In this document: piece by piece, positions 1 to 9,215 of the stretch | Layout: every line of letters begins with the position of its first letter | How positions within the stretch are numbered: the first letter of the stretch is position 1 | Assembly: GCA_023250155.1 (NCBI GenBank) | Contig: JAHFBG010000002.1 | Coordinates: forward strand, 1-64,000 | Direction of reading: 5' to 3' | From: Candidatus Melainabacteria bacterium | Lineage (GTDB): Bacteria; Cyanobacteriota; Vampirovibrionia; 2-02-FULL-35-15 | DNA length: 64,000 nt | Position numbers and translations under genes: made by a program | Notes under the pieces: generated by a model | What the model was told of the DNA's origin: nothing | The model's database searches: none | Seen by the model: the letters and a program-made list of their open reading frames with translations, nothing else

Positions 1-635
1 CGCCACCACCACCGCCACCGCCGCCACCTCCTCCTCAAGGTCCAGATGGAGATGTGAATGAAAGTGGTAAAACCAACAAAAAAGACTTAAGACTTCTTAA
101 ACAAGTTCTTAAGCATGGTGACATAAATAAGGATGGAGTCGTTGATAAAAAAGATTTTGATTTAATTAATGATTTAATCCAAAGAGAACTCAATGGTGGT
201 TTAACCAAAGAGGAAAAAGAACGATTGAAGAGCGAAGGAGTTGGAGATGTTAATGATGACGGAAAGATAGATGACAAAGATCTTCAACTAATGAAGAAAG
301 CTCAGGAACATGCTGACATGAATGAAGATGGAAAGATAGATGAGGAAGATGTTAGCTTCTTAACTAAGAAAGTTAGTGATCCTGGTAATGATGAAGAAAA
401 TCTTAAACAGATTGATGAATTATCAAAAACTGTACTAGAGAATCCTTATAGTAATTTTCTTAAGATGGATGACCTAGCACGTGTTTTAGGAAAGCAGACA
501 GATACTGAATATTCACTTGGAAGATCTGCAGGATTAATGAACTTTGTTCTTAATAAGGAAGATCTAACTGGTGATGGAAAAATAGATAGCAAGGATATTC
601 TTGCATTCTGGGAAAGTATGGGTGACGATGTATAG
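1..635 (+). CDS. Dockerin-repeat protein, 5' end outside window
   Basis: The frame is open to the first base of the window, so the gene is cut at its 5' end; a GTG at 54 would give 193 residues but is internal. The visible part opens with eleven consecutive prolines (codons from base 3), a linker, then paired calcium-loop repeats of the dockerin type I kind: GDVNESGKTNKKDL, GDINKDGVVDKKDF, GDVNDDGKIDDKDL, ADMNEDGKIDEEDV, and a last single loop LTGDGKIDSKDI near the C terminus. Each loop has the D-x-N/D-x-D-G spacing and is followed by a short helix. Known dockerins bind cohesins or fold around calcium; no cohesin is seen in this window. The next gene is a full-length relative. Substrate or partner is unknown. 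Confidence 0.85.
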   Translation, partial: PPPPPPPPPPPQGPDGDVNESGKTNKKDLRLLKQVLKHGDINKDGVVDKKDFDLINDLIQRELNGGLTKEEKERLKSEGVGDVNDDGKIDDKDLQLMKKAQEHADMNEDGKIDEEDVSFLTKKVSDPGNDEENLKQIDELSKTVLENPYSNFLKMDDLARVLGKQTDTEYSLGRSAGLMNFVLNKEDLTGDGKIDSKDILAFWESMGDDV

Positions 636-730
636 GAAGGATCAGCATTAACAATTAAGCCTCTTCAAGATGTAGTTAATGATTAAACTAATATTGGTTT
701 AGCTTAATCGGTTGTAGTCCATAAAAATTT

Positions 731-787
731 TCAAGCAAGTATTATAAATGCATAACTGTGTTTATTTTACTTGCTTGAGTTTTTTTG
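731..787 (+). terminator. Rho-independent terminator
   Basis: An 11-bp perfect stem (731-741 with 768-778, arm TCAAGCAAGTA) around a 26-base loop is followed by seven Ts at 780-786. It lies about 100 bases after the dockerin stop codon. Confidence 0.7.
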
Positions 788-929
788 TCTGAAAAATAAG
801 CTTTTTAATCTAGTGCTTAGTGACAAATGTTTACTTCGATTTAATCAGGTGCTCTTAATATTAACTCAGCTGTAGATGAATAAGATTTTCATGTAGAAAA
901 TCATAGCTTAATAAAGGAGGAATAATTAT

Positions 930-2054
930 ATGTTTAATTTAAATATTAGTTCAATAAAGGAAAGTGATAGTGCAAAAGATATAACCGGAAAGACAAATAT
1001 GGTTAAGGCTGAAGAAGCCGAGTCCACTTTAAAACAAATGGCAGGACGGCAACAACTAAGTGCAGATCATGGTGGAATACATCAGATTGACGGTTCTGGT
1101 GTGCAATCAGATAAACCGGCTAAAAGTGGTGATATAAATCAGGATGGCAAAACTGATAAAAAAGATTTACAAGCTCTGACACAGGTTTTAAATTTTGGAG
1201 ATATGAATAAGGATGGAAAAGTTGATAGAAGAGATTTTGATCTTTTAAATAACAAAATTATCGAGAGTTTATTTAATCCCACAAAAAGTGGTCCAACAAA
1301 AAAACAACAGCAAGGAGATGTTAATAAAGATGGTAAGGTAGATTACAATGATTTGCAGCTTATGTATCAAGCTATGAAATATGCTGATATGGACTATAGT
1401 AAGACTCTTGATAGAAAAGATCTTATAGCTTTAAATAACAAAATCAAACCCTCATTAAGAGTAGAAAGTACTACTGACAATGAGAAGCAAGTAGTAGCAA
1501 CTCCTAAGGATGGTGATATAAATGAAGATGGTAGTGCTGATATAGATGATTCTATAATTCTTGCAGGGCTATTGTATATGGCAGGTAGTGACGGGTATAG
1601 GATTCCTCGCTTAGGTACAATAAGCAAAAAAGACTTTTATTCTACACATAATGACATGATGAAAGATTTATTTTCAGACGGACATCAACCTCTACATAGA
1701 TTAATAACTAAATTTCATGGTTATGGTGATCTTCAACAAATGTATCAAGCCATGAAACATGGTGATATGAATGGAGATAAAGTTTTAGACAAGACTGATT
1801 TAGATCTTATAATTGATGATAATCCAACAGTAAAAGAAATAGGTAAGCTAACTCAGTCATTGCTAAGTAAACCTGATACAGAGCAAATGAATGCTCTTAT
1901 GGGCTTCTTAGGCAAATATACAAAAATTCCTAGCTCACCTAAAGATATTAATATGTTAAATTATTTCTTTAAAAATCCTATAGATGCAAATGGAGACGGG
2001 CAAGTAAACCAAAGAGATATAATAATGTTTTGGTTGGCAACACATAAGAAATAA
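930..2054 (+). CDS. Multi-dockerin protein without signal peptide
   Basis: A 374-residue protein with a strong ribosome site (AAAGGAGG at about 914) before ATG 930. After about 65 polar residues it carries dockerin-like calcium loops in pairs: GDINQDGKTDKKDL and GDMNKDGKVDRRDF, GDVNKDGKVDYNDL and a degenerate ADMDYSKTLDRKDL, GDINEDGSADIDDS, GDMNGDKVLDKTDL, and a terminal DANGDGQVNQRDI. It resembles the truncated gene upstream, including the final loop followed by a FW dipeptide, so the two are tandem paralogues. No signal peptide, lipobox or membrane segment is visible, which is odd for a family that usually works outside the cell. Calcium-binding structural protein is the safest call. Confidence 0.85.
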   Translation: MFNLNISSIKESDSAKDITGKTNMVKAEEAESTLKQMAGRQQLSADHGGIHQIDGSGVQSDKPAKSGDINQDGKTDKKDLQALTQVLNFGDMNKDGKVDRRDFDLLNNKIIESLFNPTKSGPTKKQQQGDVNKDGKVDYNDLQLMYQAMKYADMDYSKTLDRKDLIALNNKIKPSLRVESTTDNEKQVVATPKDGDINEDGSADIDDSIILAGLLYMAGSDGYRIPRLGTISKKDFYSTHNDMMKDLFSDGHQPLHRLITKFHGYGDLQQMYQAMKHGDMNGDKVLDKTDLDLIIDDNPTVKEIGKLTQSLLSKPDTEQMNALMGFLGKYTKIPSSPKDINMLNYFFKNPIDANGDGQVNQRDIIMFWLATHKK

Positions 2055-2065
2055 AGCTATTACTA

Positions 2066-2416
2066 TCAATTGCTTAGAGTTGGTTTATGTTTAAACTTCC
2101 ACAAGTATTTTCTCAAATCAATTTTTTCATCTTTGCTAAAACAAATTCCTTCTTTTTCAAGCAAGTGTTTTTGTAGATCTAGAGGGATATTCATAAGCTT
2201 GTTTGTGCTTATACATCCTTTGGAGTTGATTACTCTTTGCCAGGGAACTGAGGACGAAGCATGAGGTATGAGGTGTCTCATCTTAGCGAGCCTATTCAAT
2301 GCCCATCCCACAACTCTAGGATTTAATCCAAGTAATTGTCCTGTCTGTCCATAGGTAGATACTTTTCCCTTAGGAATTTTTTTTACTAACTTATAAACTT
2401 TTTCATATGTTTTCAT
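2066..2416 (-). CDS. Alkyltransferase-like protein (ATL), MGMT DNA-binding fold
   Basis: A 116-residue protein equal to the DNA-binding domain of O6-methylguanine-DNA methyltransferase. The helix-turn-helix part (GKVSTYGQTGQLLG, then NPRVVGWALN) and the active-site loop are recognisable, but the usual PCHRV is PWQRV here. Replacing the acceptor Cys by Trp is the hallmark of ATL proteins, which bind O6-alkylguanine and hand it to nucleotide excision repair instead of repairing it directly. It is transcribed divergently from pyrE with only 17 bases between the start codons. Confidence 0.85.
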   Translation of the reverse strand: MKTYEKVYKLVKKIPKGKVSTYGQTGQLLGLNPRVVGWALNRLAKMRHLIPHASSSVPWQRVINSKGCISTNKLMNIPLDLQKHLLEKEGICFSKDEKIDLRKYLWKFKHKPTLSN

Positions 2417-2433
2417 AGTAGAATAATTAAATC

Positions 2434-3036
2434 ATGCTTTTAACCGAACATAAGATAAATACCATTTGGAGTGAAGATACTAATAAACTAAAAGATAGGC
2501 TTCTAACTATTTTAGCTAAACAAAGCTATATTGAGGGGAAGATAATTTTGTCCAGTGGAAAAGAGAGTAATTATTATGTAGATGGAAAGCAAACCACTTT
2601 AGATTCAGAAGGTGGGATTTTGATTTCAGTTTTATTTTTAAGAGGCTTAGATGAAAGTATAACTTCTGTAGGTGGTTTGAGCGTGGGTGCTGATCCATTA
2701 GCTAGTGGTGTTTCACAAGTTGGTTTTTTACTTGGAAAAAAAATCAATGCTTTCTATGTTAGAAAAGAACCAAAAAAACATGGTAGAAGTTTGTGGATAG
2801 AGGGGCCCATAAAACAAGGAGAAAACATTTCTATATTAGAAGATGTAGTAACAACAGGTACTTCATCCTTAAAAGCAATTGAAAAAATTAAGGAATATGG
2901 ATGTACACTTAATCAAGTACTTGCAATAGTAGATAGGAATGAAGGTGGGCGTGAGGCATTTAAAAAGCTTAATGTTAAATATGATTATTTGTTTGATATA
3001 AAGGAAGTCATTGAGAGATCTAAGATTTCAAGCTAA
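2434..3036 (+). CDS. pyrE: Orotate phosphoribosyltransferase
   Basis: A 200-residue type I phosphoribosyltransferase that makes OMP from orotate and PRPP in pyrimidine synthesis. The N-terminal part has the OPRT signature (ILSSGKESNYYVDGKQ), and the PRPP loop EDVVTTGTS is at about residues 137-145. The flexible lysine loop (YVRKEPKKHG) is present. There is no clear ribosome site; a TAGAAT box at 2419-2424 ends nine bases before the ATG, so the mRNA may be leaderless or nearly so. thrS follows after 12 bases and is probably co-transcribed. Confidence 0.93.
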   Translation: MLLTEHKINTIWSEDTNKLKDRLLTILAKQSYIEGKIILSSGKESNYYVDGKQTTLDSEGGILISVLFLRGLDESITSVGGLSVGADPLASGVSQVGFLLGKKINAFYVRKEPKKHGRSLWIEGPIKQGENISILEDVVTTGTSSLKAIEKIKEYGCTLNQVLAIVDRNEGGREAFKKLNVKYDYLFDIKEVIERSKISS

Positions 3037-3048
3037 TATATTCAGGTT

Positions 3049-5001
3049 ATGCAAACACAAACAACAATTTCAGTAACTTTAAAAGATGGTTCTAAAAAAG
3101 AAATCCCCGATGGCAGTACAGGATTAGATCTTGCTAAGTCTATTAGTAATAGCCTTGCTAAAAAAAGTATAGGGTTAGTTTTAAATGATGAATTAAAGGA
3201 TTTAACCACGATTTTAAAAAATGGTGACAGAGTTGAGATTGTTACGCAGGATGATCCGAGAAGTTATGAGCTCTTAAGACATAGCACTGCACATGTATTA
3301 GCTCAAGCTGTTCAAAATCTTTTTAAAGGTGCAAAAATAGCCATTGGACCAGTTATTGAAGATGGTTTTTATTATGATTTTGAAATCCCGAATCATACAC
3401 TAACTCCTGAAGACTTTATTAAAATTGAGAAGGAAATGGAAAGGCTTGCTAATGAAGATCAAAAATTTGTTCGAGTAAATATAAAAGATGTTGATATGCA
3501 GCTTAATGAGTTTAAATCACAAGGTGAAAAATTTAAAGCTGAACTATTAGAACAATATAAGAACGAAAATCCTACGCTTTATGTCTTAGAAGATAAATCA
3601 GGAAAGTCTGTGTGGAATGATTTCTGTAGAGGTCCTCACATTACAAGCACAAAACAAATAAAAGCATTTAAATTGCTTTCAGTGTCTGGTGCTTATTGGC
3701 GGGCAGATGAGACAAAAGAATCACTACAAAGAATATATGGTACTTCATGGTGGTCTAAAGAAGAGCTAGATGGACACTTGAACAAGTTAGAAGAAGCGGA
3801 AAAGAGAGATCATAGAAAACTAGGAAGACAAATGGATCTTTTTAGTATGCATGATGAAACTGGTCCAGGCCTAATCTTATGGCATCCTAGTTTGGCATTT
3901 GTTAGAAAGCAGATTGAAGATTATTGGAAAGAGCTACATGATAAAAATGGTTATGAGTTTGTTTATACTCCACATATTGCAAAAACTGATTTGTGGAATA
4001 CTTCTGGACACAATGAGTTCTATAAAGAAAATATGTTTTATATGTCTGTTGATGAACAGGATTATGTTTTAAAACCAATGAACTGTCCCTTCCATGTTTT
4101 GATATTCCAATCCAGAAGACATAGTTATCGTGAACTACCTATAAGAATGGCTGAACTAGGTACAGTTTATAGGTATGAGCGTTCTGGAGTTATGCATGGA
4201 CTTGCTCGTGTTCGTGGATTTACACAAGATGATGCTCATATATTTTGTAGAAAAGATCAGTACGTAGAAGAAATCAAAGGTGTTATAGATTTAGTAGATA
4301 AAATTTACAAAGGTTTTGGACTAAATTACTTTGCTGAGCTTTCTACAAAGCCAAAAGATGCTATTGGTACGAAGGAAATCTGGGAGTTTGCAGAAGCCGG
4401 CTTAGAGCAAGCTTTAAAGGAATATGGTCTTGAATATAAGATAAATCCTGAAGATGGTGCATTTTATGGGCCTAAAATCGATTTTAAACTAAAGGATGCG
4501 CTAGGCCGAATTTGGCAAGGAGCTACAATTCAACTAGACTTTAACTTACCCAATCGCTTTGATTTAAAATATACTGAAAAAGATGGTGCCCAAGAACAGC
4601 CTGTTATGGTTCATAGAGCAATATACGGAAGTCTGGAAAGATTTGCTGCACTATTGATAGAACACTTTGCTGGAGCTTTTCCTGTGTGGCTTTCATATAA
4701 ACAAGTTATTGTTATGCCTATAAGCGACAGACATTTTGAGCATGCTGAAAAAATATTTAACCTTCTGAAGGAAAAAAATATTAGAGCAAATATTGATTTA
4801 AGAGCAGAATCAATTAATGCAAAAATCAGAGATGCTGAAATAGAAAAAATTCCATACATGATAATTATTGGTGATAAGGAAATTTCTGAAAATTTAATTT
4901 CTGTTCGTGCTAGAAAAAAAAGAGATCTTGGCTCTGTTCAGGTTGACAAATTTATTGAACAGGTACTTAGTGAAATTAAAGATAAAACAATTGGAACATA
5001 G
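3049..5001 (+). CDS. thrS: Threonyl-tRNA synthetase
   Basis: A 650-residue class II synthetase that charges tRNA-Thr. It has the full bacterial layout: an N-terminal TGS domain (about 1-65), the editing domain with HSTAHVLAQA (about 77) and CRGPH, the catalytic core, and an anticodon-binding domain from about residue 545. The zinc ligands of the active site are visible as Cys in NCPFH, His in QDDAH and His in MVHRAI. Motif 2 RYERSG and motif 3 around GSLERF are intact. It follows pyrE closely. Confidence 0.97.
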   Translation: MQTQTTISVTLKDGSKKEIPDGSTGLDLAKSISNSLAKKSIGLVLNDELKDLTTILKNGDRVEIVTQDDPRSYELLRHSTAHVLAQAVQNLFKGAKIAIGPVIEDGFYYDFEIPNHTLTPEDFIKIEKEMERLANEDQKFVRVNIKDVDMQLNEFKSQGEKFKAELLEQYKNENPTLYVLEDKSGKSVWNDFCRGPHITSTKQIKAFKLLSVSGAYWRADETKESLQRIYGTSWWSKEELDGHLNKLEEAEKRDHRKLGRQMDLFSMHDETGPGLILWHPSLAFVRKQIEDYWKELHDKNGYEFVYTPHIAKTDLWNTSGHNEFYKENMFYMSVDEQDYVLKPMNCPFHVLIFQSRRHSYRELPIRMAELGTVYRYERSGVMHGLARVRGFTQDDAHIFCRKDQYVEEIKGVIDLVDKIYKGFGLNYFAELSTKPKDAIGTKEIWEFAEAGLEQALKEYGLEYKINPEDGAFYGPKIDFKLKDALGRIWQGATIQLDFNLPNRFDLKYTEKDGAQEQPVMVHRAIYGSLERFAALLIEHFAGAFPVWLSYKQVIVMPISDRHFEHAEKIFNLLKEKNIRANIDLRAESINAKIRDAEIEKIPYMIIIGDKEISENLISVRARKKRDLGSVQVDKFIEQVLSEIKDKTIGT

Positions 5002-5104
5002 TATTACGAGTTAATCTTACAAAATTATTACTCAAATTAAGACTGCAATATAAACAAATTGTTAATATATAGAACTTAGAAAAAATGATCTGGGTAAATA
5101 TTAG

Positions 5105-5611
5105 ATGAATATGTTTTCAACATTAAAAGATTTAGATAAACTTTTTTTTGGTTTGGTTATTTGCTTAATATTATGCATAAATAACTTTACAAGTACTGTG
5201 GCAATTGAAACTCAAGGAAATGAGCTTTTATTAAGGGGGGACAGGAAGTCCAGTGATTTGAAACTAAGAGGAGAGATTTGGTATGGAAATGCTTCTTGGT
5301 ATGGCTCAAAGTTTCAGGGTAGAAAGACATCAAATGGAGAAAAGTTTAATAAAAACAAACTGACGGCTGCTCATAGGAGCTTGCCATTTAATACAAAGGT
5401 TTTAGTTACAAACCTAAAAAACAATAAAACTGTCATTGTTAGAATCAATGATCGTGGACCATTTAACCATAATAGAATTATTGATCTTTCAGAGGAAGCT
5501 GCTGAAAAACTTGATTTAAAAAAACAGGGCATAGCATATGTTAAGGTTCAAATACTAACCCCAACAATTGACAATGAAGCGGATTCACAGAAAGAAGAAA
5601 AACAAAGCTAG
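5105..5611 (+). CDS. rlpA: RlpA-like double-psi beta-barrel protein
   Basis: A 168-residue protein with an N-terminal hydrophobic segment (about residues 14-32) that acts as signal peptide or anchor, followed by an RlpA-type barrel: GNASWYGSKFQGRKTSNGE from about 61, the HRSLPFNTKVLVTNL strand, and RINDRGPF with the catalytic-type Asp at about 115. RlpA proteins are septal lytic transglycosylases that cleave denuded glycan strands. No Cys lipobox and no SPOR domain are seen, so it is a minimal form. The C terminus is a charged tail. ATG 5111 is an alternative start. Confidence 0.85.
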   Translation: MNMFSTLKDLDKLFFGLVICLILCINNFTSTVAIETQGNELLLRGDRKSSDLKLRGEIWYGNASWYGSKFQGRKTSNGEKFNKNKLTAAHRSLPFNTKVLVTNLKNNKTVIVRINDRGPFNHNRIIDLSEEAAEKLDLKKQGIAYVKVQILTPTIDNEADSQKEEKQS

Positions 5612-5971
5612 TTATTATCTTTTACAATTAGTTCTCATAACCTAAGTTAAGAGAATTGGTTAAGAAAAAACATTAATAATCATTTAAGAAATTTTCCTTT
5701 GCCATTTAACGTTTAAGAGTTATAGTATTTATGGATACCCAAAAAAACAAGTTCTAATTGATCCCTATTTTAAGCTGAATAAGCACATTCAAAAAATTAT
5801 GTAGGGCCTTATAGAAAATAGTTAGGGTAAAAAATAATTTCTTAGTTTAGTTGTAAAGATCTAAAAAGATAAAGCTTTTCTTGTATTTAGATTTGTTTAA
5901 GAATCAAGTCTAATAAATTTTGTGTTCAAGTATATTCTCAATGGAGAAATAATAAACAATAAGGAGAAATC
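5612..5971. other. 360-base intergenic region before the sigma factor gene
   Basis: This AT-rich gap holds no open frame with a credible start. The last 20 bases carry the ribosome site AAGGAGAAATC of the sigma factor gene. No strong hairpin or clear promoter stands out; a long untranslated leader for the sigma factor mRNA is possible. Confidence 0.5.
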
Positions 5972-6982
5972 ATGGCAGATACTCAAGCATCAATAGCGAA
6001 CATAATGGTCGACTCTGGACTTCCTGATCCAGAACAACTAGAACAATTAGGGATAGATTCAGAATTTGGGGATGCACTTGCAGATGACGATCTGGACTTA
6101 GGTGATGTAGAGGCAGATCTTTTTGATGCAAAATTCGAACTTGGAACAGATGATTCTATTAGGCTGTATCTTAGGGAGATTGGAAGAATACCACTTTTAA
6201 AAGCAGAAGAAGAAATTGATTTAGCAAGAAGAATTGCAACTGGTGGTTATGATGGCATTGTTGCAAAAAGACAGTTAGTACAAGCTAACTTAAGATTAGT
6301 AGTTTCAATTGCAAAAAAATATTTAAATAGAGGACTGCCATTTCTTGATTTAATACAAGAAGGTAACTTAGGTTTAATTCGCGCAGCTGAGAAATTTGAT
6401 CCTGAACGAGGATATAAGTTCTCTACCTATGCCACTTGGTGGATTAGACAAGGTATTACTAGAGCTCTAGCTGATAAGTCTAGAACAATTAGAGTACCCG
6501 TTCATATGGTGGAAACCATAAACAAGTTTAAAAAAATCACAAGAGAACTATCTCAGGGCTTAAATCGCAGACCTACTGAAAATGAACTCTCTGCAGCTAT
6601 GGATGTTTCTGTTCAAAAAGTCAAAGAAATAGTCTCAGCAAACAGAACTCCTGTTTCGCTTGAAACACCACTTGGAAAAGAAGAAGATAGCAGGCTTGGA
6701 GACTTTATTGCAGATGCTGAATCAGCTCGTCCTGATAGTTCAGCTACAGATGAACTCTTAAGAACTGATATTGAACAAGTTTTAAATTCCCTTTTACCAA
6801 GGGAACGTGAAGTGATAAGGTTAAGATATGGACTAGATGATGGACGTGAAAGGACCCTTGAAGAAGTAGGTCAGTTGTTTGGTATAACTCGTGAAAGAGT
6901 TAGACAAATAGAGTTTAAAGCTATGAGAAAGCTTAGACAACCAGACAGATGCACTAAACTTGAAGGCTATTTAAGTCACTAG
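5972..6982 (+). CDS. sigA: Primary sigma-70 factor (SigA/RpoD)
   Basis: A 336-residue group 1 sigma factor that directs RNA polymerase to -35/-10 promoters. A short acidic N terminus (about 1-55) replaces a full region 1.1. Region 1.2 ([15 protein letters not shown]) is at about 58-72, region 2 ([39 protein letters not shown]) at about 104-165, region 3 ([12 protein letters not shown]) next, and region 4 ([25 protein letters not shown]) at about 274-318. The size and the motif set fit the cyanobacterial SigA type. It has a good ribosome site and a hairpin after the gene. Confidence 0.95.
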   Translation: MADTQASIANIMVDSGLPDPEQLEQLGIDSEFGDALADDDLDLGDVEADLFDAKFELGTDDSIRLYLREIGRIPLLKAEEEIDLARRIATGGYDGIVAKRQLVQANLRLVVSIAKKYLNRGLPFLDLIQEGNLGLIRAAEKFDPERGYKFSTYATWWIRQGITRALADKSRTIRVPVHMVETINKFKKITRELSQGLNRRPTENELSAAMDVSVQKVKEIVSANRTPVSLETPLGKEEDSRLGDFIADAESARPDSSATDELLRTDIEQVLNSLLPREREVIRLRYGLDDGRERTLEEVGQLFGITRERVRQIEFKAMRKLRQPDRCTKLEGYLSH

Positions 6983-7010
6983 AACATATTTATAAAATTG
7001 ATAACTATTT

Positions 7011-7040
7011 AATAGAGGTATTGGAAACAGTACCTCTATT
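7011..7040 (+). terminator. Hairpin after sigA, possible terminator
   Basis: A perfect 10-bp stem (AATAGAGGTA at 7011-7020 with TACCTCTATT at 7031-7040) lies 29 bases after the sigA stop codon. There is no T tract behind it, so termination is likely but not certain. Confidence 0.45.
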
Positions 7041-7238
7041 GCTTTGTAGTATAGAAAACGTAAGGGGATTGCTTTAATCAGCATGCAAAAGCATACAATC
7101 AATACACGGTTCTATTACAGATAGAAACAGTGGTGTTTGTAACAGATAGTTAACTTCAAAACATTTTTTATTATCTTAACGAAATCTTTAACATATTATA
7201 GTTTCATATTTATATGTAGGAATTAATGAGGTGGGTAT

Positions 7239-7439
7239 ATGAACTATTCAATTCAAAAATTAATAGAAGATTTTTTTAAAAGGCTTGGGGAAGAAGATTT
7301 AAAAACTCTTGACGGGGTATCAGCTGATGTCGCTTTAAACTATGTAGTATTTTTATATAGAAAGTTTTACTCAGCCTATCCTACTGGTGAAGTATATGAG
7401 TTTTTAGTAAATAAGTTCTCTAAAACCCAAGCTGCATAA
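7239..7439 (+). CDS. Small helical protein of unknown function
   Basis: A 66-residue protein with a good ribosome site (GAGGTGGG, about 6 bases before ATG). The sequence is acidic and aromatic-rich and looks all-helical, with no membrane segment, signal peptide or cysteine. I do not recognise the family. It stands alone between sigA and guaB3 with about 100-250 bases on each side. Confidence 0.6.
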   Translation: MNYSIQKLIEDFFKRLGEEDLKTLDGVSADVALNYVVFLYRKFYSAYPTGEVYEFLVNKFSKTQAA

Positions 7440-7532
7440 GAACTGTATATATCTTTTACTGTCATGAAATTATAAAAGAATTCTATATTTTTTAAGCTTT
7501 TTGCTTTTTGAAGTTAGTATATGTAACTAATT

Positions 7533-8729
7533 ATGAGCTTATTAAATGAAGAAAAAATTAACCAAGAGAGAGTAACCATAGGTGGAAAAAAACAAGCTCG
7601 TAAGACTTATGGGTTTGATGAAATCTCTTTAGTGCCTGGAAAGATTACTTTAGATATTGATTTATGTGACACATCTTTTATTTTAGGAAAACACAAATTT
7701 GATTTTCCAATTATTGCATCTGCCATGGACAGTGTTGTTAGCTCATATACTGCAGTTGAAATAAATAAACTTGGGGGTCTTGCAGTTTTAAATCTACAAG
7801 GACTTTATACACGATATGAAAACTATGATGAAGTTTTAAACAAAATTACAAATGTAGATAATGATAGTTTTGTTCCACTGATGCAAGATATATATAAGGA
7901 ACCAATAAAAGAAGAACTTATAAAAAAGAGAATTCAAGAAATAAAATCGCATAATGCAATATGTGCAGTTTCTGTTACTCCAAATGTTGCAAATGCTTAT
8001 GCAAAACTTATTCAAGATTCTGGTGCAGATATTTTTGTGGTTCAAAGTACAGTAGTATCTATAGAACATAAATCGAATGATAAAACTAATTGTTTTGATT
8101 TGAAGACTTTTATAGAAAATACAAAGATTCCTGTTGTAGTTGGAAATTGCGTGACTTATGATGTTGCTTTAGAACATATGAAAGCTGGTGCTAGTGCAGT
8201 TTTAGTAGGCATTGGTCCGGGTGCAGCTTGTACCAGCCGAGGAGTGTTAGGTATAGGTGTCCCAATGGCTACTTCTATAGCTGATTGTGCACAAGCTCGG
8301 GATGAATATTTTTCTAAAACAGGACGATATGTTCATATTATAGGTGATGGTGGTATGTCAGTAGGCGGCGATATCTGCAAAGCAATTGCATGTGGTGCAG
8401 ATGCAGTTATGATTGGTTCACCATTTGCTAAGACAAAAGAAGCTCCTGGAAATGGATATCATTGGGGTATGGCTACACCAAGTCCTGTTTTACCGCGTGG
8501 TACAAGAATTAAAGTTGGTACATTAGGTACTTTAAAAGAATTATTATTAGGACCAGCAAGATTTGATGATGGTTCTCAAAATTTGGTTGGTGCATTGAAA
8601 ACATCTATGTCAACACTTGGTGCTCAAAATATAAAAGAAATGCAGCAAGTAGATATAGTAATTGCTCCTTCTATTCTTACTGAAGGAAAAGTATTTCAAA
8701 AAGCTCAAAAACTTGGTATGGGCAAATAA
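7533..8729 (+). CDS. guaB3: GuaB3-type IMP dehydrogenase homologue
   Basis: A 398-residue TIM-barrel protein of the IMPDH/GMPR superfamily without the CBS pair that sits inside true IMP dehydrogenases. The start KTYGFDEISLVPG, the ASAMDSVVS strand, the catalytic loop GIGPGAACTSRG (Cys at about 232) and the GDGGMSVGGDI phosphate loop are clear. This arrangement is the GuaB3 family of cyanobacteria and actinobacteria. From memory, a cyanobacterial member has been reported to act as a GMP reductase rather than an IMP dehydrogenase, so the reaction should not be assumed from the name. Confidence 0.88.
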   Translation: MSLLNEEKINQERVTIGGKKQARKTYGFDEISLVPGKITLDIDLCDTSFILGKHKFDFPIIASAMDSVVSSYTAVEINKLGGLAVLNLQGLYTRYENYDEVLNKITNVDNDSFVPLMQDIYKEPIKEELIKKRIQEIKSHNAICAVSVTPNVANAYAKLIQDSGADIFVVQSTVVSIEHKSNDKTNCFDLKTFIENTKIPVVVGNCVTYDVALEHMKAGASAVLVGIGPGAACTSRGVLGIGVPMATSIADCAQARDEYFSKTGRYVHIIGDGGMSVGGDICKAIACGADAVMIGSPFAKTKEAPGNGYHWGMATPSPVLPRGTRIKVGTLGTLKELLLGPARFDDGSQNLVGALKTSMSTLGAQNIKEMQQVDIVIAPSILTEGKVFQKAQKLGMGK

Positions 8730-8826
8730 GCTTAAAAAACTTACTAAAGTGCGATCCTAGGAAATTTTTACTATCAACTATCCTTAACTTAAGGCTTTAT
8801 ATGTATACAAAGGTTAAAAAAGATTT

Positions 8827-9045
8827 ATGTACAACACAATGACACCAGAAGAAGTAGAAGCAGTAAATGCAGCATATGAACAAGTTCACTACTACTCAAA
8901 TCTCCCTAGACATATAAAAGCTTCTGTTATTAATTTAAGCTCAAACCACACGATGTATCAAAACAATCCTGCTCATACAGTAGAAGGAACTACCACTGTT
9001 TTTGGTGGAAAACTTAATATTCCTAATATTTGGTCTGTTAATTAA
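8827..9045 (+). CDS. Small protein of unknown function
   Basis: A 72-residue frame with a normal-looking composition but only a weak AAAGG about 12 bases before the ATG. No domain, membrane segment or signal peptide is recognised. It ends two bases before a perfect 30-base palindrome. It could be a real small gene or a chance frame in a 480-base gap between guaB3 and the flagellar cluster. Confidence 0.4.
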   Translation: MYNTMTPEEVEAVNAAYEQVHYYSNLPRHIKASVINLSSNHTMYQNNPAHTVEGTTTVFGGKLNIPNIWSVN

Positions 9046-9047
9046 TA

Positions 9048-9077
9048 AGTAGGTAATGGTCGCGACCATTACCTACT
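9048..9077. repeat. Perfect 30-base palindrome, GGTCGCGACC core
   Basis: The 15-base arm AGTAGGTAATGGTCG is followed directly by its exact reverse complement. It lies two bases after a stop codon. A related palindrome with the same TAGGTA...GGTCGCGACC...TACCTA plan is at 48335-48366, also just after a stop codon, so this is a dispersed family. Confidence 0.85.
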
Positions 9078-9116
9078 AGTGTATTTGTAGGATACCCCTA
9101 ACTTTTTTTGAAACTT

Positions 9117-9158
9117 TTAACTTTCTATTAACTATTCTCAGGCATTAATACCGATAAC
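9117..9158 (+). promoter_or_regulatory. Putative flagellar promoter element
   Basis: TTAACT at 9117 (repeated at 9128) is followed at exactly 34 bases by CCGATA (9151-9156). The same spacing TTAACT-N28-CCGATA occurs before flgB at 11597. CCGATAA resembles the -10 element of sigma-28 (FliA) promoters (GCCGATAA), but the -35 match is weak. Inference only. Confidence 0.35.
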
Positions 9159-9215
9159 TCCTAAACAAGGAGCAATAAGTTCAGTAGTGCTAATTGAGGA
9201 TAAAGAGGAAATATC

